The position numbers and the translations under genes were made by a program. A DNA stretch of 64,000 nucleotides from DATCMH01 sp036563505 (GTDB taxonomy: Bacteria > Pseudomonadota > Alphaproteobacteria > Rhizobiales > Beijerinckiaceae), in contig DATCMH010000019.1 in assembly GCA_036563505.1 (NCBI GenBank), forward strand, positions 124,001 to 188,000. The letters are read 5' to 3'. Shown here one piece after another: positions 9,241-16,773 of the stretch (positions within the stretch are counted from its first letter, which is position 1; each line of letters begins with the position of its first letter). The notes under the pieces were generated by a model. The model had not been told where the DNA came from. It was given only the letters and a program-made list of their open reading frames with translations, and searched no databases.

Positions 9241-9293
9241 GGGATCGGGATCCCACGCGGCTTTGCGGCAGCCTCGCCCACGCGAGAAGACGG

Positions 9294-9325
9294 TTGACGC
9301 TCATGTCTTGTGTCTTATAGAAGAC
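9294..9325 (+). promoter_or_regulatory. suyA promoter overlapped by a 21-bp dyad operator
   Basis: TTGACG at 9294-9299 and TATAGA at 9316-9321 are separated by 16 bases and make a good sigma-70-type promoter pointing to suyA. The dyad GTCTTGT (9305-9311), N7, AGAAGAC (9319-9325) covers the spacer and the -10 element, as expected for a repressor site. The same dyad with identical outer halves is at 21267-21287. Assigning it to the adjacent GntR protein is inference. Confidence 0.65.
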
Positions 9326-9371
9326 TGCACGAAACGGCAACTGCCGGCGTCAAATCGGGGAGTAGGATCAC

Positions 9372-9659
9372 GTGAGCGCTCCGCATCTTCTGGTGCACGA
9401 AGCCAAGGACACGGTCGGGGTCGTCGTGGTGGAAGGGCTCAAGGCCGGCACCGACATGCTCGGCGTCGTCACGCACGACAATTCGGATTTCCGGCTCACC
9501 GCCAAGCACGACATCCCGATCGGCCACAAGGTGGCGCTCGTCGACATCAAGGCCGGCGACACGGTGTGGAAGTACGGCCAGGACATCGGCAAGGCCGTCG
9601 CCGACATCGGCAAGGGCGAGCACGTCCATGTCCAGAACGTCAAGACGAAGCGGTGGTGA
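9372..9659 (+). CDS. suyA: (2R)-sulfolactate sulfo-lyase, small (SAF-domain) subunit
   Basis: Small subunit of the enzyme that splits (R)-3-sulfolactate into pyruvate and sulfite. The 95 residues read MSAPHLLVHEAKDTVGVVVV at the start and end with GKGEHVHVQNVKTKRW, a SAF-like beta domain of the UxaA superfamily with HDIPIGHKVALVDIKAGD in the middle. The start is a GTG at 9372 after GTAGGAT. Altronate dehydratases share this domain, usually fused to the large part. The separate small gene, the close memory match to SuyA and the neighbours (suyB, exporter, slcC, comC) favour sulfolactate. It lies 86 bases upstream of suyB, with a hairpin in the gap. Confidence 0.85.
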   Translation: MSAPHLLVHEAKDTVGVVVVEGLKAGTDMLGVVTHDNSDFRLTAKHDIPIGHKVALVDIKAGDTVWKYGQDIGKAVADIGKGEHVHVQNVKTKRW

Positions 9660-9676
9660 GGGGAGAGTGGTGAAGA

Positions 9677-9713
9677 GTGAGTGGTGAGTAGAGCCGCTCC
9701 CTTCGCCACTCAC
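9677..9713 (+). other. suyA-suyB intergenic hairpin
   Basis: GTGAGTGG at 9677-9684 is perfectly complementary to CCACTCAC at 9706-9713, with a 21-nt loop. No U-tract follows. The surrounding GAGTGGTGA and ACTCACCATT repeats look like a small dispersed repeat. It could tune the mRNA ratio of the two subunits or be an inserted repeat copy. Confidence 0.35.
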
Positions 9714-9745
9714 CATTCGCTACGCGCCAACGATAGGAGAGCCCC

Positions 9746-10933
9746 ATGGCTCAGGCAAACGGTTACGGCAATCTGAAGTTCTGGGGGTACCGGCGCGAGA
9801 ACGGGCGCGTCGGCGTGCGCAACCACGTCGTCATCCTGCCCCTCGACGACCTGTCCAACGCCGCCTGCGAGGCGGTAGCGAATAACATCAAGGGCACGCT
9901 GGCCCTTCCTCACGCCTACGGCCGGCTGCAGTTCGGCGAGGATCTCGAACTGCACTTTCGCACCCTGATCGGCACGGGCTCCAACCCGAACGTCGCGGCC
10001 GTCATCGTGATCGGCATCGAGGACCAGTGGACCAACCGGGTCGTCGAGGGCATCGCCAAGACGGGCAAACCCGTCACGGGCTTCGGCATCGAGGGCACCG
10101 GCGACATCATGACGATCGCCAAGGCCTCCCGCGTCGCCAAGGACTACCTGCAGTGGGCTTCCGAGAAGAACCGCGAGGAGTGCTCCATCTCCGAGCTCTG
10201 GGTGTCGACGAAGTGCGGCGAGTCGGACACCACGACGGGGCTGTCGTCCTGCCCGACCGTCGGCAACATGTACGACAAGCTGATCCCGCACGGGATTTAT
10301 GGCTGCTTCGGCGAGACGTCGGAGATCACCGGCGCCGAGCACCTGGCGAAGGAGCGCGCGGCGAGCCCTGACGTCGCCGAGAAGTGGTTTAAGATCTGGA
10401 AGTCCTACCAGGACGACGTGATCGAGGCCCACAAGACGAACGACCTCTCCGACTCGCAGCCGACCAAAGGCAACATCGCCGGCGGCCTGACCACGATCGA
10501 GGAGAAGGCACTCGGCAACCTCGAGAAGATCGGCCGCGAGTGCCGTTTCATTGACGCCCTCGAGCCGGCGGAAGCGCCCGCCAAGGGGCCGGGCCTCTAC
10601 TTCATGGACACCTCCTCGGCCGCGGCCGAATGCGTGACCCTGATGGCGGCGGGCGGCTACGTCGTCCACACCTTCCCGACGGGGCAGGGCAACGTCATCG
10701 GCAACCCGATCGTCCCTGTCGTGAAGATCACGGGCAACCCGCGCACGGTGCGCACCATGTCCGAGCACGTTGACGTCGACGTTTCAGGCGTGCTGCGCCG
10801 CGAGATGACGATCCCGGACGCCGGCGATGCCCTCATTGACATGGTGGTGCGCACGGCGAACGGCCGGCTCACGGCGGCGGAGGCCTTGGGCCACCGCGAG
10901 TTCGTGATGACGAAGCTCTACCGCAGCGCCTGA
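9746..10933 (+). CDS. suyB: (2R)-sulfolactate sulfo-lyase, large subunit
   Basis: Catalytic large subunit of sulfolactate sulfo-lyase (pyruvate plus sulfite from (R)-sulfolactate), of the UxaA/altronate dehydratase superfamily whose members use a divalent metal such as iron. The 395 residues start MAQANGYGNLKFWGYRRENG after a TAGGAGAG ribosome site. Conserved stretches include GRVGVRNHVVILPLDD, STKCGESDTTTGLSSCPTVGN, TKGNIAGGLTTIEEKALG, FMDTSSAAAECVTLMAAGG and FPTGQGNVIGNPIVPVVKI, where Cys and His are candidate metal ligands. The split small-plus-large arrangement with slcC and comC downstream is the published sulfolactate layout. An altronate or galactarate dehydratase is the alternative, but no uronate gene is nearby. 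Confidence 0.85.
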   Translation: MAQANGYGNLKFWGYRRENGRVGVRNHVVILPLDDLSNAACEAVANNIKGTLALPHAYGRLQFGEDLELHFRTLIGTGSNPNVAAVIVIGIEDQWTNRVVEGIAKTGKPVTGFGIEGTGDIMTIAKASRVAKDYLQWASEKNREECSISELWVSTKCGESDTTTGLSSCPTVGNMYDKLIPHGIYGCFGETSEITGAEHLAKERAASPDVAEKWFKIWKSYQDDVIEAHKTNDLSDSQPTKGNIAGGLTTIEEKALGNLEKIGRECRFIDALEPAEAPAKGPGLYFMDTSSAAAECVTLMAAGGYVVHTFPTGQGNVIGNPIVPVVKITGNPRTVRTMSEHVDVDVSGVLRREMTIPDAGDALIDMVVRTANGRLTAAEALGHREFVMTKLYRSA

Positions 10934-10988
10934 CGGCGCGCTGGCGGTGCGGACGCCGGCCCCGCGCGACGAGAGGAGCGCCAAGGTG

Positions 10989-12044
10989 ATGGAAGCTGCG
11001 CTGGCCGCGCCGAGCGCCTTCGACCGCCTGTGGTCCAAAGGGCGCCGCCTCCTGCCCGGGGTGGCGCTCTCGGCCGCAGTGGCCGTCGCCGCGACACTCG
11101 CCGTGCCGGTCGTCGGCCGCGCGGTGCCGCTGCCCGCCATGGTGATCGCGCTCCTCATCGGCATCGCGCTCCACCCGCTCGCCGCGAGGTCCGTCTTTCA
11201 GCCGGGCCTCACCTTCTGCGTGAAGAAGCTTCTGCGCTGGGCTGTGGCACTCCTCGGATTGCGCGTGGCCTTGGGCGACATCGTCGCCCTGGGCTTCGGC
11301 GTCGCCTGTCTCGTGATCCTCGGTATGGCAGTGACGATCGCGAGCGGCTTTTGGCTCGCCCGCAAGCTCGACCGCCCAGCGGGCTTCGGCGCGCTCGCGG
11401 GTGCCGCGACGGCGGTGTGCGGCGCGTCCGCGACGCTCGCCACCTCGACGGTCGTTCCGCAATACCCGGGCAAGGAGGCCGACATCGCCTTCGTCGTCGT
11501 GGCCGTGAACGCCCTCTCGACGCTCGCCATGCTGGTCTACCCTCCGATCTGCGCCGCGCTCGGCTTCGATCAGCACGTCACCGGCGTCATGCTCGGCGCG
11601 ACGATCCACGACGTGGCTCAGGTGGTGGGGGCAGGCTACGCCGTGTCCGACAGCGCCGGCACGACGGCGGTCATCGTCAAGCTGTTCCGGGTCTTCCTGC
11701 TGCTGCCGACCGTGCTCGCCATTGGCTGGTACTTCACCCGCCAGGGTGCGGCGCACGGCGAGGCGAGGGTACCCGTCCCAGTCTTCGCCCTCGTGTTCCT
11801 CGGGCTTTGCCTCATCAATAGCGCAATGCCCTTCGCGCCAGGCCTCGCGCCGGCCTACGCGCCCGTGAAGGCGGCGCTCACTGAAACGGCGAATGCCGGC
11901 CTCCTCGTCGCGATCGGCGCGCTGGGCCTCGGCACCTCGATCCAGGCCATGGCCGCGCTCGGCTGGCGCCACGTCGTCACCGTGACGGGCACCACTGCCG
12001 TCATCCTCGCCGTCGCTACGGCGGGACTTCTCGTCCTTCGCTGA
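10989..12044 (+). CDS. suyZ: YeiH/PSE-family exporter, probably for sulfite or sulfate
   Basis: Polytopic inner-membrane protein of the UPF0324/YeiH (putative sulfate exporter) family with about ten hydrophobic helices over 351 residues. The family hallmark GALAGAATAVCGASATLA is present near residue 140, followed by GKEADIAFVVVAVNALSTLA and HDVAQVVGAGYAVS. The start at 10989 (MEAALAAPSAF) follows GAGGAG; an upstream in-frame codon at 10947 adds 14 residues. A member of this family accompanies suyAB in Paracoccus, where it is thought to remove the sulfite or sulfate released by desulfonation. It starts 55 bases after suyB and ends 11 bases before slcC, inside the same transcription unit. Confidence 0.8.
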   Translation: MEAALAAPSAFDRLWSKGRRLLPGVALSAAVAVAATLAVPVVGRAVPLPAMVIALLIGIALHPLAARSVFQPGLTFCVKKLLRWAVALLGLRVALGDIVALGFGVACLVILGMAVTIASGFWLARKLDRPAGFGALAGAATAVCGASATLATSTVVPQYPGKEADIAFVVVAVNALSTLAMLVYPPICAALGFDQHVTGVMLGATIHDVAQVVGAGYAVSDSAGTTAVIVKLFRVFLLLPTVLAIGWYFTRQGAAHGEARVPVPVFALVFLGLCLINSAMPFAPGLAPAYAPVKAALTETANAGLLVAIGALGLGTSIQAMAALGWRHVVTVTGTTAVILAVATAGLLVLR

Positions 12045-12055
12045 TCGGACCCGCC

Positions 12056-12997
12056 ATGCCCCAGATCGTCATCGCCGAGTTCATGGACGAGGCCGCGATC
12101 AGGGAGGGGCTCGCCGGCTTCGACGTGCTCTACGATGCAAGCCTCGTCGACGCGCCAGACGCGCTCGCGGCGGCCCTCGTCGATGCCGAAGCGCTCATCG
12201 TCCGCAATCGGACGCAGGTGCGCGGACCACTCCTCGATGCGGCGCCGAAGCTGCGCGCGGTCGGCCGGCTCGGGGTCGGCCTCGACAACATCGACGTCGA
12301 GGCCTGCGAGAAACGGGGTATTGCAGTTTTCCCGGCGACGGGAGCGAACGACGTCTCCGTAGCGGAATACGTCATCGCCACCGCTTTGATGCTGCTGCGC
12401 GGCGCCTACTTCGCGACGGCAGAGGTGACGGCCGGCGCGTGGCCGCGCAACAAGCTCATGGGACGCGAGATCGCCGGCAAACGCCTCGGCCTCGTCGGCT
12501 TCGGCGCCATCGCCAAGGAAACGGGCCAGCGCGCCGCCGCGCTCGGGATGTCGGTCGCGGCCTACGACCCCTTCGTGCCGGCCGACAGCGCGGCCTGGCG
12601 CCAGCCTTGGGGGACCATCACGCCTCTCGCGCTCGACGCGCTGTTGGCCGAGGCCGACGTCGTCTCGCTTCACGTCCCGCTGACGCCGGAGACCCGCAAC
12701 CTGATCGACGCCAAGGCGCTGGCCGGCATGAAGCCTGATGCCGTCCTCATCAACGCCGCCCGGGGCGGCGTGGTGGACGAGGCGGCTCTGGCGGGCGCCT
12801 TGCGCGCCGGGAAGCTCGGGGGCGGGGCGCTTGACGTGTTCGAGAGCGAGCCTCTGAGGGCGGATCGCGGCGCAATCTTCCAGGGCTGCCCGAACCTGAT
12901 CCTCACGCCGCATATCGCGGGCGTCACGGTGGAGTCGAACGTGCGCGTCTCGCGGGTGACGGTCGAGGCCGTCGCCAAGCACCTGCGGGGTGCCTGA
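12056..12997 (+). CDS. slcC: (S)-sulfolactate dehydrogenase, D-2-hydroxyacid dehydrogenase family
   Basis: NAD-dependent dehydrogenase proposed to oxidise (S)-sulfolactate to sulfopyruvate. The 313 residues show the D-isomer 2-hydroxyacid dehydrogenase fold: GRLGVGLDNIDVEACEKRGI, the Rossmann motif GLVGFGAIAKETG near 145, catalytic Arg in INAARGGVVDEAAL, Glu in DVFESEPL and His in LTPHIAGVTVESN. The length matches SlcC (about 310). With comC downstream it would make the two-enzyme racemase described for Chromohalobacter, converting (S)- to (R)-sulfolactate for SuyAB. On sequence alone it could be a phosphoglycerate or other hydroxyacid dehydrogenase; context decides. It is immediately followed by comC with one base between stop and start. 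Confidence 0.78.
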   Translation: MPQIVIAEFMDEAAIREGLAGFDVLYDASLVDAPDALAAALVDAEALIVRNRTQVRGPLLDAAPKLRAVGRLGVGLDNIDVEACEKRGIAVFPATGANDVSVAEYVIATALMLLRGAYFATAEVTAGAWPRNKLMGREIAGKRLGLVGFGAIAKETGQRAAALGMSVAAYDPFVPADSAAWRQPWGTITPLALDALLAEADVVSLHVPLTPETRNLIDAKALAGMKPDAVLINAARGGVVDEAALAGALRAGKLGGGALDVFESEPLRADRGAIFQGCPNLILTPHIAGVTVESNVRVSRVTVEAVAKHLRGA

Positions 12998-12998
12998 C

Positions 12999-13991
12999 AT
13001 GCCGACTTTAAGCATCGCCGAGGCGCAAGCGCTCGTCGTCCGCACCCTCGTCCGGTGCCGCACCAGCGAGGTCAATGCCGCGAGCGTCGCCCGCGCCCTC
13101 GTCGGCGCCGAGGCCGACGGGCTGAAAGGGCACGGGCTGTCGCGCCTGCCGAGCTACGCGGCGCAGGCGAAGGTCGGGAAGGTGAGGGGGGAGGTCAGCC
13201 CGGTCGTCACCCGCCCGAGGCCCGGCATCGTCGCCGTCGATGCCGGTCACGGCTTCGCCTATCCCGCGCTCGACTCGGCCGCGGCGGCCCTGCCCGAGGC
13301 TGCCCGCGCCAACGGCATCGCCGCGGCGCCCATTCGCCGCTCGCACCACTGCGGAGCCGCGGGTCACCCCGTCGAACGCCTCGCGGAAGGCGGTCTCGTC
13401 GCGCTCCTCTTCGCCAATACGCCCGCCGCCATCGCCCCCTGGGGCGGGTCGAGGCCGGTCTTCGGCACCAATCCGATCGCCTTCGCTTGTCCCCTGCCGG
13501 AGGCTGCGCCGATCGTGGTGGACCTCTCCCTGTCCAAGGTGGCGCGGGGCAATATTCTGGCCGCTAAGCAGAGGGGCGAAGCCATTCCGGAGGGCTGGGC
13601 CTTTGACGAGGCCGGCCGGCCCACGACCAGCCCCGACGCGGCTCTGAAGGGGACGATGGCGCCCCTCGGCGACGCCAAGGGCACCGCGCTGGCGCTCATG
13701 GTCGAACTGCTCGCCGCCGGCCTGACGGGGAGCACCTACGCCACCGACGCCACGTCCTTCCTCGACGACAAGGGCGGGCCGCCCGGCACCGGCCAACTTC
13801 TCATCGCCCTCGACCCGGACGCGCTCGGCGGCCCCGGGGGCCTGACGCGTTTCGCGGCACTCGCGAGTGCGATCACCGACCAGCCTGGCACCCGTCTGCC
13901 CGGCGCGCGCCGCCTCGAAAACCGCGCCAAGGCGGCTCGGCACGGGCTCGTGGTGGCGGATGGGTTGTTGGAGGAGATCGAGGCTGTGTGA
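12999..13991 (+). CDS. comC: (R)-sulfolactate dehydrogenase, Ldh/ComC family
   Basis: NAD(P)-dependent oxidoreductase of the malate/L-lactate (Ldh_2) family, proposed to reduce sulfopyruvate to (R)-sulfolactate. The 330 residues start MPTLSIAEAQALV one base after the slcC stop. Family motifs visible are ADGLKGHGLSRLPSYA (substrate-binding His and Arg), DAGHGFAYPALD, RRSHHCGAAGHPVERLAEGG, PWGGSRPVFGTNPIAFACP and MAPLGDAKGTALALMVELLA. Together with SlcC it would interconvert sulfolactate enantiomers through sulfopyruvate. Ureidoglycolate or other Ldh-family enzymes cannot be excluded from sequence alone, but an Ldh plus SlcC-type pair behind suyAB is characteristic. It is the last gene of the rightward sulfolactate unit. 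Confidence 0.78.
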   Translation: MPTLSIAEAQALVVRTLVRCRTSEVNAASVARALVGAEADGLKGHGLSRLPSYAAQAKVGKVRGEVSPVVTRPRPGIVAVDAGHGFAYPALDSAAAALPEAARANGIAAAPIRRSHHCGAAGHPVERLAEGGLVALLFANTPAAIAPWGGSRPVFGTNPIAFACPLPEAAPIVVDLSLSKVARGNILAAKQRGEAIPEGWAFDEAGRPTTSPDAALKGTMAPLGDAKGTALALMVELLAAGLTGSTYATDATSFLDDKGGPPGTGQLLIALDPDALGGPGGLTRFAALASAITDQPGTRLPGARRLENRAKAARHGLVVADGLLEEIEAV

Positions 13992-14090
13992 GGAGGCGAC
14001 TTCTTCCCCTGTTTGGAGGGGAGAGTAGGGTGAGGAGCTGGCGCCGCTTGGCCCCGTGTAGGCCGGAGAAGGGGCAGGCTGCCCCGGCGC

Positions 14091-14444
14091 TGACCCCACC
14101 CGACCCTCGCTGTCGCGAGGGCCACCCTCCCCGCAGGCGGGGAGGGATGAGGGACGGTGGCGCGCTCCCCTTCTCCCCTTGAGGGAGAAGGTGCCTGCCG
14201 CAAGGCAGGCGGATGAGGGGAAGGCGCCCGCAGGGCGCCTCGCGAAGCGATTGGGATGGTTGAAGTGGAGAGGTGCTGATCGGCCTGGCGGCCGGGCGCT
14301 CGTCCCTCGCGCCACCCCTCTCCCGACCCCGCTGCGCGGGGCCACCCTCTCCCGCAGAGGGGAGAGGGAAGGCAGCGGCGCGGCCCCTGATCCCTCCCCG
14401 CTTGCGGGAGGGTGGACGGCGAAGCCGGCCGGGTGGGGTGAGGG
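14091..14444. repeat. cluster of G/C-rich double-hairpin extragenic repeats
   Basis: The 535-base gap between comC and the epimerase gene holds no credible gene. It contains at least four copies of a roughly 52-base element built from an outer arm of the CTTCTCCCCTTGAGGGAGAAG type, an inner G/C hairpin, and a TGAGGGG tail. Copies are near 14091-14153 (reverse), 14168-14220 (forward), 14313-14368 (reverse) and 14388-14444 (forward). Two more copies lie at 18599-18652 and 18733-18785. Such repeats are common between genes in this order; their function is unknown and they may stabilise transcript ends or act as terminators. Confidence 0.75.
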
Positions 14445-14526
14445 CCGGGCGTTGAGCCGACCGCGTCCGAACCTTACACCCTCGAAAGATCGAACACCTT
14501 AGTCACCACCGAAGGCGAGGACGCTC

Positions 14527-15570
14527 ATGAACCCGACCCTCTTCGGCACCCTCGACGACACGCCCGTCTACGAGATCACCCTCCGCAGCGCGGCGGGCGC
14601 CGAGGCGAAGGTGATCACCTGGGGGGCCGTGGTGCGGGACCTCCAGGTGCCCCGCCCCGGGGGCGGCTTGCAGCGGGTCGTGCTCGGGTCGAACAGCCTC
14701 GACGATTACTGGCAGCACTCGCCGCATTTCGGCGCGATCGCCGGCCGCTACGCGAACCGGATCGCTGGCGGGCGTTTTTCCGTCGATGAAAGAGCTTATC
14801 AGCTTCCGCTCAATCAGGACGGCAAGCATTCCCTGCATGGGGGCGGCCAAGGCTTCGGCAAGCGGCCCTGGCAGCTCGCTGCCGCGACCGAGTCTTCTGT
14901 CACCCTGACGCTGGTCTCGCCGGACGGCGATCACGGCTATCCCGGCGACCTCACCGTCACCTGCACCTATCGCCTTCTCGAGCCGGCCACGCTGCGGGTC
15001 GAGCTCTCGGCCACCACCACGGATGCGACGCCGGTCAACCTCTGCCACCATTCCTATTTCAAGCTCGACGGCGCCGCCGACATCCTCGACCATCGGCTCG
15101 ACATTGCAGCCGACTTCTGGACGCCGGTCGATGCCGACCTGATCCCGACCGGGGAGGTGCGCGCCGTCGCGGGAACGCCGTTCGATTTCCGCGCCCCGCG
15201 CGCGATCGGCCACGCGGGAACCGACGGCACCCGCACTTGGTACGACCACAACTGGGTGCTTCGCCGCGAGCGGGTCGAGACGCCCGGTCGGCCGCGGCCG
15301 CTCGCCTACGCGGCGGGCCTGACGTCATCCCGAAGCGGGCTGCGGCTCGAGGTCTGGACGACCGAGCCCGGGCTTCAGTTCTACGACGGTTTCAAGATCA
15401 ACCTGCCCGTTCCCGGCCTCGACGGCGCGCCATACGGCGCCAACGCCGGCCTGTGCCTCGAGCCGCAGCATTTTCCCGACAGTCCGAACCGCCCCCATTT
15501 TCCGAGCACGATCCTGCGTCCGGGCGAGGTCTACCGACAGGTCACGGAGTACCGCTTCGGTCCGGCCTGA
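14527..15570 (+). CDS. aldose 1-epimerase (GalM family), candidate sulfosugar mutarotase
   Basis: Mutarotase interconverting alpha and beta anomers of a sugar. The 347 residues carry GALM-family signatures: FGAIAGRYANRIAGGRF, HSLHGGGQGFGKRPW, catalytic acid His in NLCHHSYFKLDG and catalytic base Glu in GLCLEPQHFPDSPNRPHFP. No signal peptide is seen, so it is probably cytoplasmic. It lies between the sulfolactate block and the sugar transporter operon, transcribed rightward, and its stop abuts the convergent cyclase stop with no spacer. Given the neighbours, the physiological substrate could be sulfoquinovose, whose catabolic clusters often include a mutarotase. That is inference; galactose or glucose are the default family substrates. 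Confidence 0.88.
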   Translation: MNPTLFGTLDDTPVYEITLRSAAGAEAKVITWGAVVRDLQVPRPGGGLQRVVLGSNSLDDYWQHSPHFGAIAGRYANRIAGGRFSVDERAYQLPLNQDGKHSLHGGGQGFGKRPWQLAAATESSVTLTLVSPDGDHGYPGDLTVTCTYRLLEPATLRVELSATTTDATPVNLCHHSYFKLDGAADILDHRLDIAADFWTPVDADLIPTGEVRAVAGTPFDFRAPRAIGHAGTDGTRTWYDHNWVLRRERVETPGRPRPLAYAAGLTSSRSGLRLEVWTTEPGLQFYDGFKINLPVPGLDGAPYGANAGLCLEPQHFPDSPNRPHFPSTILRPGEVYRQVTEYRFGPA

Positions 15571-16725
15571 TCAGGCGAGGGCGAAGGCTTCCCGCGGTTC
15601 GGCGACGCCGCGCAGGCGGTGATGGCCGAGGCTGCGCACCGAAGCGCCGCAAGCCTCGGCGACGCTCCGTGACAGGATCAGGTTGCAGTCGAGCGTGCCG
15701 CACAGGGACTCGAGCCGGCAGGTCTCGTTGACCGCCGGCCCGATCACCGTGAAGTCGAGCCGGCGGGTCCCGCCGATGTTGCCGTGGAACACCTCGCCGC
15801 AATGAAGTGCCACATCGAGGTCGAGAAGCGGCCCGTTCGGGTGCCCTGCGTTGACGGCAGCGTTGCGGGACAAGGCCTCGCGGGCCGCGGCGAGAGCCGC
15901 CGCACAGGCCTCTTCCCGTCCGCGCTCAGGGGTGATCGGGAACGCCGCGAGGAGCCCATCGCCGAGAAATTTGAGCACCTCGCCGCCGTGCTCGTGCACG
16001 GGATCGGCCATGGCCTCCAAGTGCGCGTCCAAGCGGGCGATGAGGCCGGGACCGGCCGCGTCCGCTACGCCGGTGAAGCCGCGCAGATCGGCGACCATCA
16101 AGGCTGCCTCGAGCCGTTCACCGACGCCGCGTCGCACCTGCCCGTTGAGCACCTGCCGGCCCGCGGAGAGCCCGACATAGAGGTCGAGCGTGTGTGTCGC
16201 GATGGAGAGCAGCACCATGCGATAGGCCGCGAGGCTCATGAGCGGCACGAGGCCGTCGAGCCGCGCCGCCTCGACGGGGGTGAAACCATCCGGGCGGTCC
16301 GAGGAGAAGGCGCAGGCCATGCCGCGGATGGCCGGCGCCTCGGGATTGTTGAACGACATGAGATGGGCGAGGTAGTCCCGCGCGCCCACGGCCCGGAGGT
16401 CTTCGAAGACCGGGAATTCGGGCTCGTTCGGTCCGGCCAGGTGCCAGTGGCACCGCGTGATCTCGTTCGCCAGCATGTAGCCGAAGGGGCTCGCCTCGAA
16501 GCCGCCCACCACCCGCTCGTGCGAGACCGGCTCGACCGAGGAGCCAACATCCTTGAGCCAGACGTGATTGTAGACCCGCGCCGCCGCGTTCACCGTCGGG
16601 ATGGCGGCGTAGACGCGGCACAGAGGCAGCCCCTCCGCGATCAGCCGTTCGGCCACGCCCTCGAGCAGGTGGGAGATGGACGTCCCATTGATGCCCTGCT
16701 CGATGATGAACTGCTCGATCGTCAT
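15571..16725 (-). CDS. class III adenylate/guanylate cyclase
   Basis: A 384-residue soluble protein with a C-terminal class III nucleotide cyclase domain from about residue 190. The first metal-binding Asp is in LMVADLRGFTGVAD and the second in VLKFLGDGLLAAFP; GNIGGTRRLDFTVIGPAVNETCRLE follows. The N-terminal half (about 180 residues, starting MTIEQFIIEQGING) is a conserved region found with this cyclase type in rhizobia, of unknown ligand. The chosen start at 16725 drops six residues of a longer frame. It lies downstream of the sugar ABC permease genes in the same direction with 48 bases between, so read-through is possible, but no functional tie is evident. Confidence 0.85.
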   Translation of the reverse strand: MTIEQFIIEQGINGTSISHLLEGVAERLIAEGLPLCRVYAAIPTVNAAARVYNHVWLKDVGSSVEPVSHERVVGGFEASPFGYMLANEITRCHWHLAGPNEPEFPVFEDLRAVGARDYLAHLMSFNNPEAPAIRGMACAFSSDRPDGFTPVEAARLDGLVPLMSLAAYRMVLLSIATHTLDLYVGLSAGRQVLNGQVRRGVGERLEAALMVADLRGFTGVADAAGPGLIARLDAHLEAMADPVHEHGGEVLKFLGDGLLAAFPITPERGREEACAAALAAAREALSRNAAVNAGHPNGPLLDLDVALHCGEVFHGNIGGTRRLDFTVIGPAVNETCRLESLCGTLDCNLILSRSVAEACGASVRSLGHHRLRGVAEPREAFALA

Positions 16726-16773
16726 AGCTCGGCAGTTAAGCACCGCCGGGCGCGACCACCAGAGGCCAAGCTT

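Noticed and set aside
9285..9291. Extra AGAAGAC half site upstream of the suyA promoter
   Set aside because: No matching GTCTTGT arm is found 14 bases upstream; a single heptamer is expected by chance.
9372..10933. Altronate dehydratase (UxaA) reading of the small and large subunit genes
   Set aside because: No uronate or galactarate gene is nearby, the split genes match SuyA and SuyB, and slcC, comC and a YeiH-type exporter follow.
16399..16410. GTCTTCGAAGAC palindrome resembling the dyad operator
   Set aside because: The arms abut with no 7-base spacer and it lies within the cyclase coding sequence, so it does not match the operator form.
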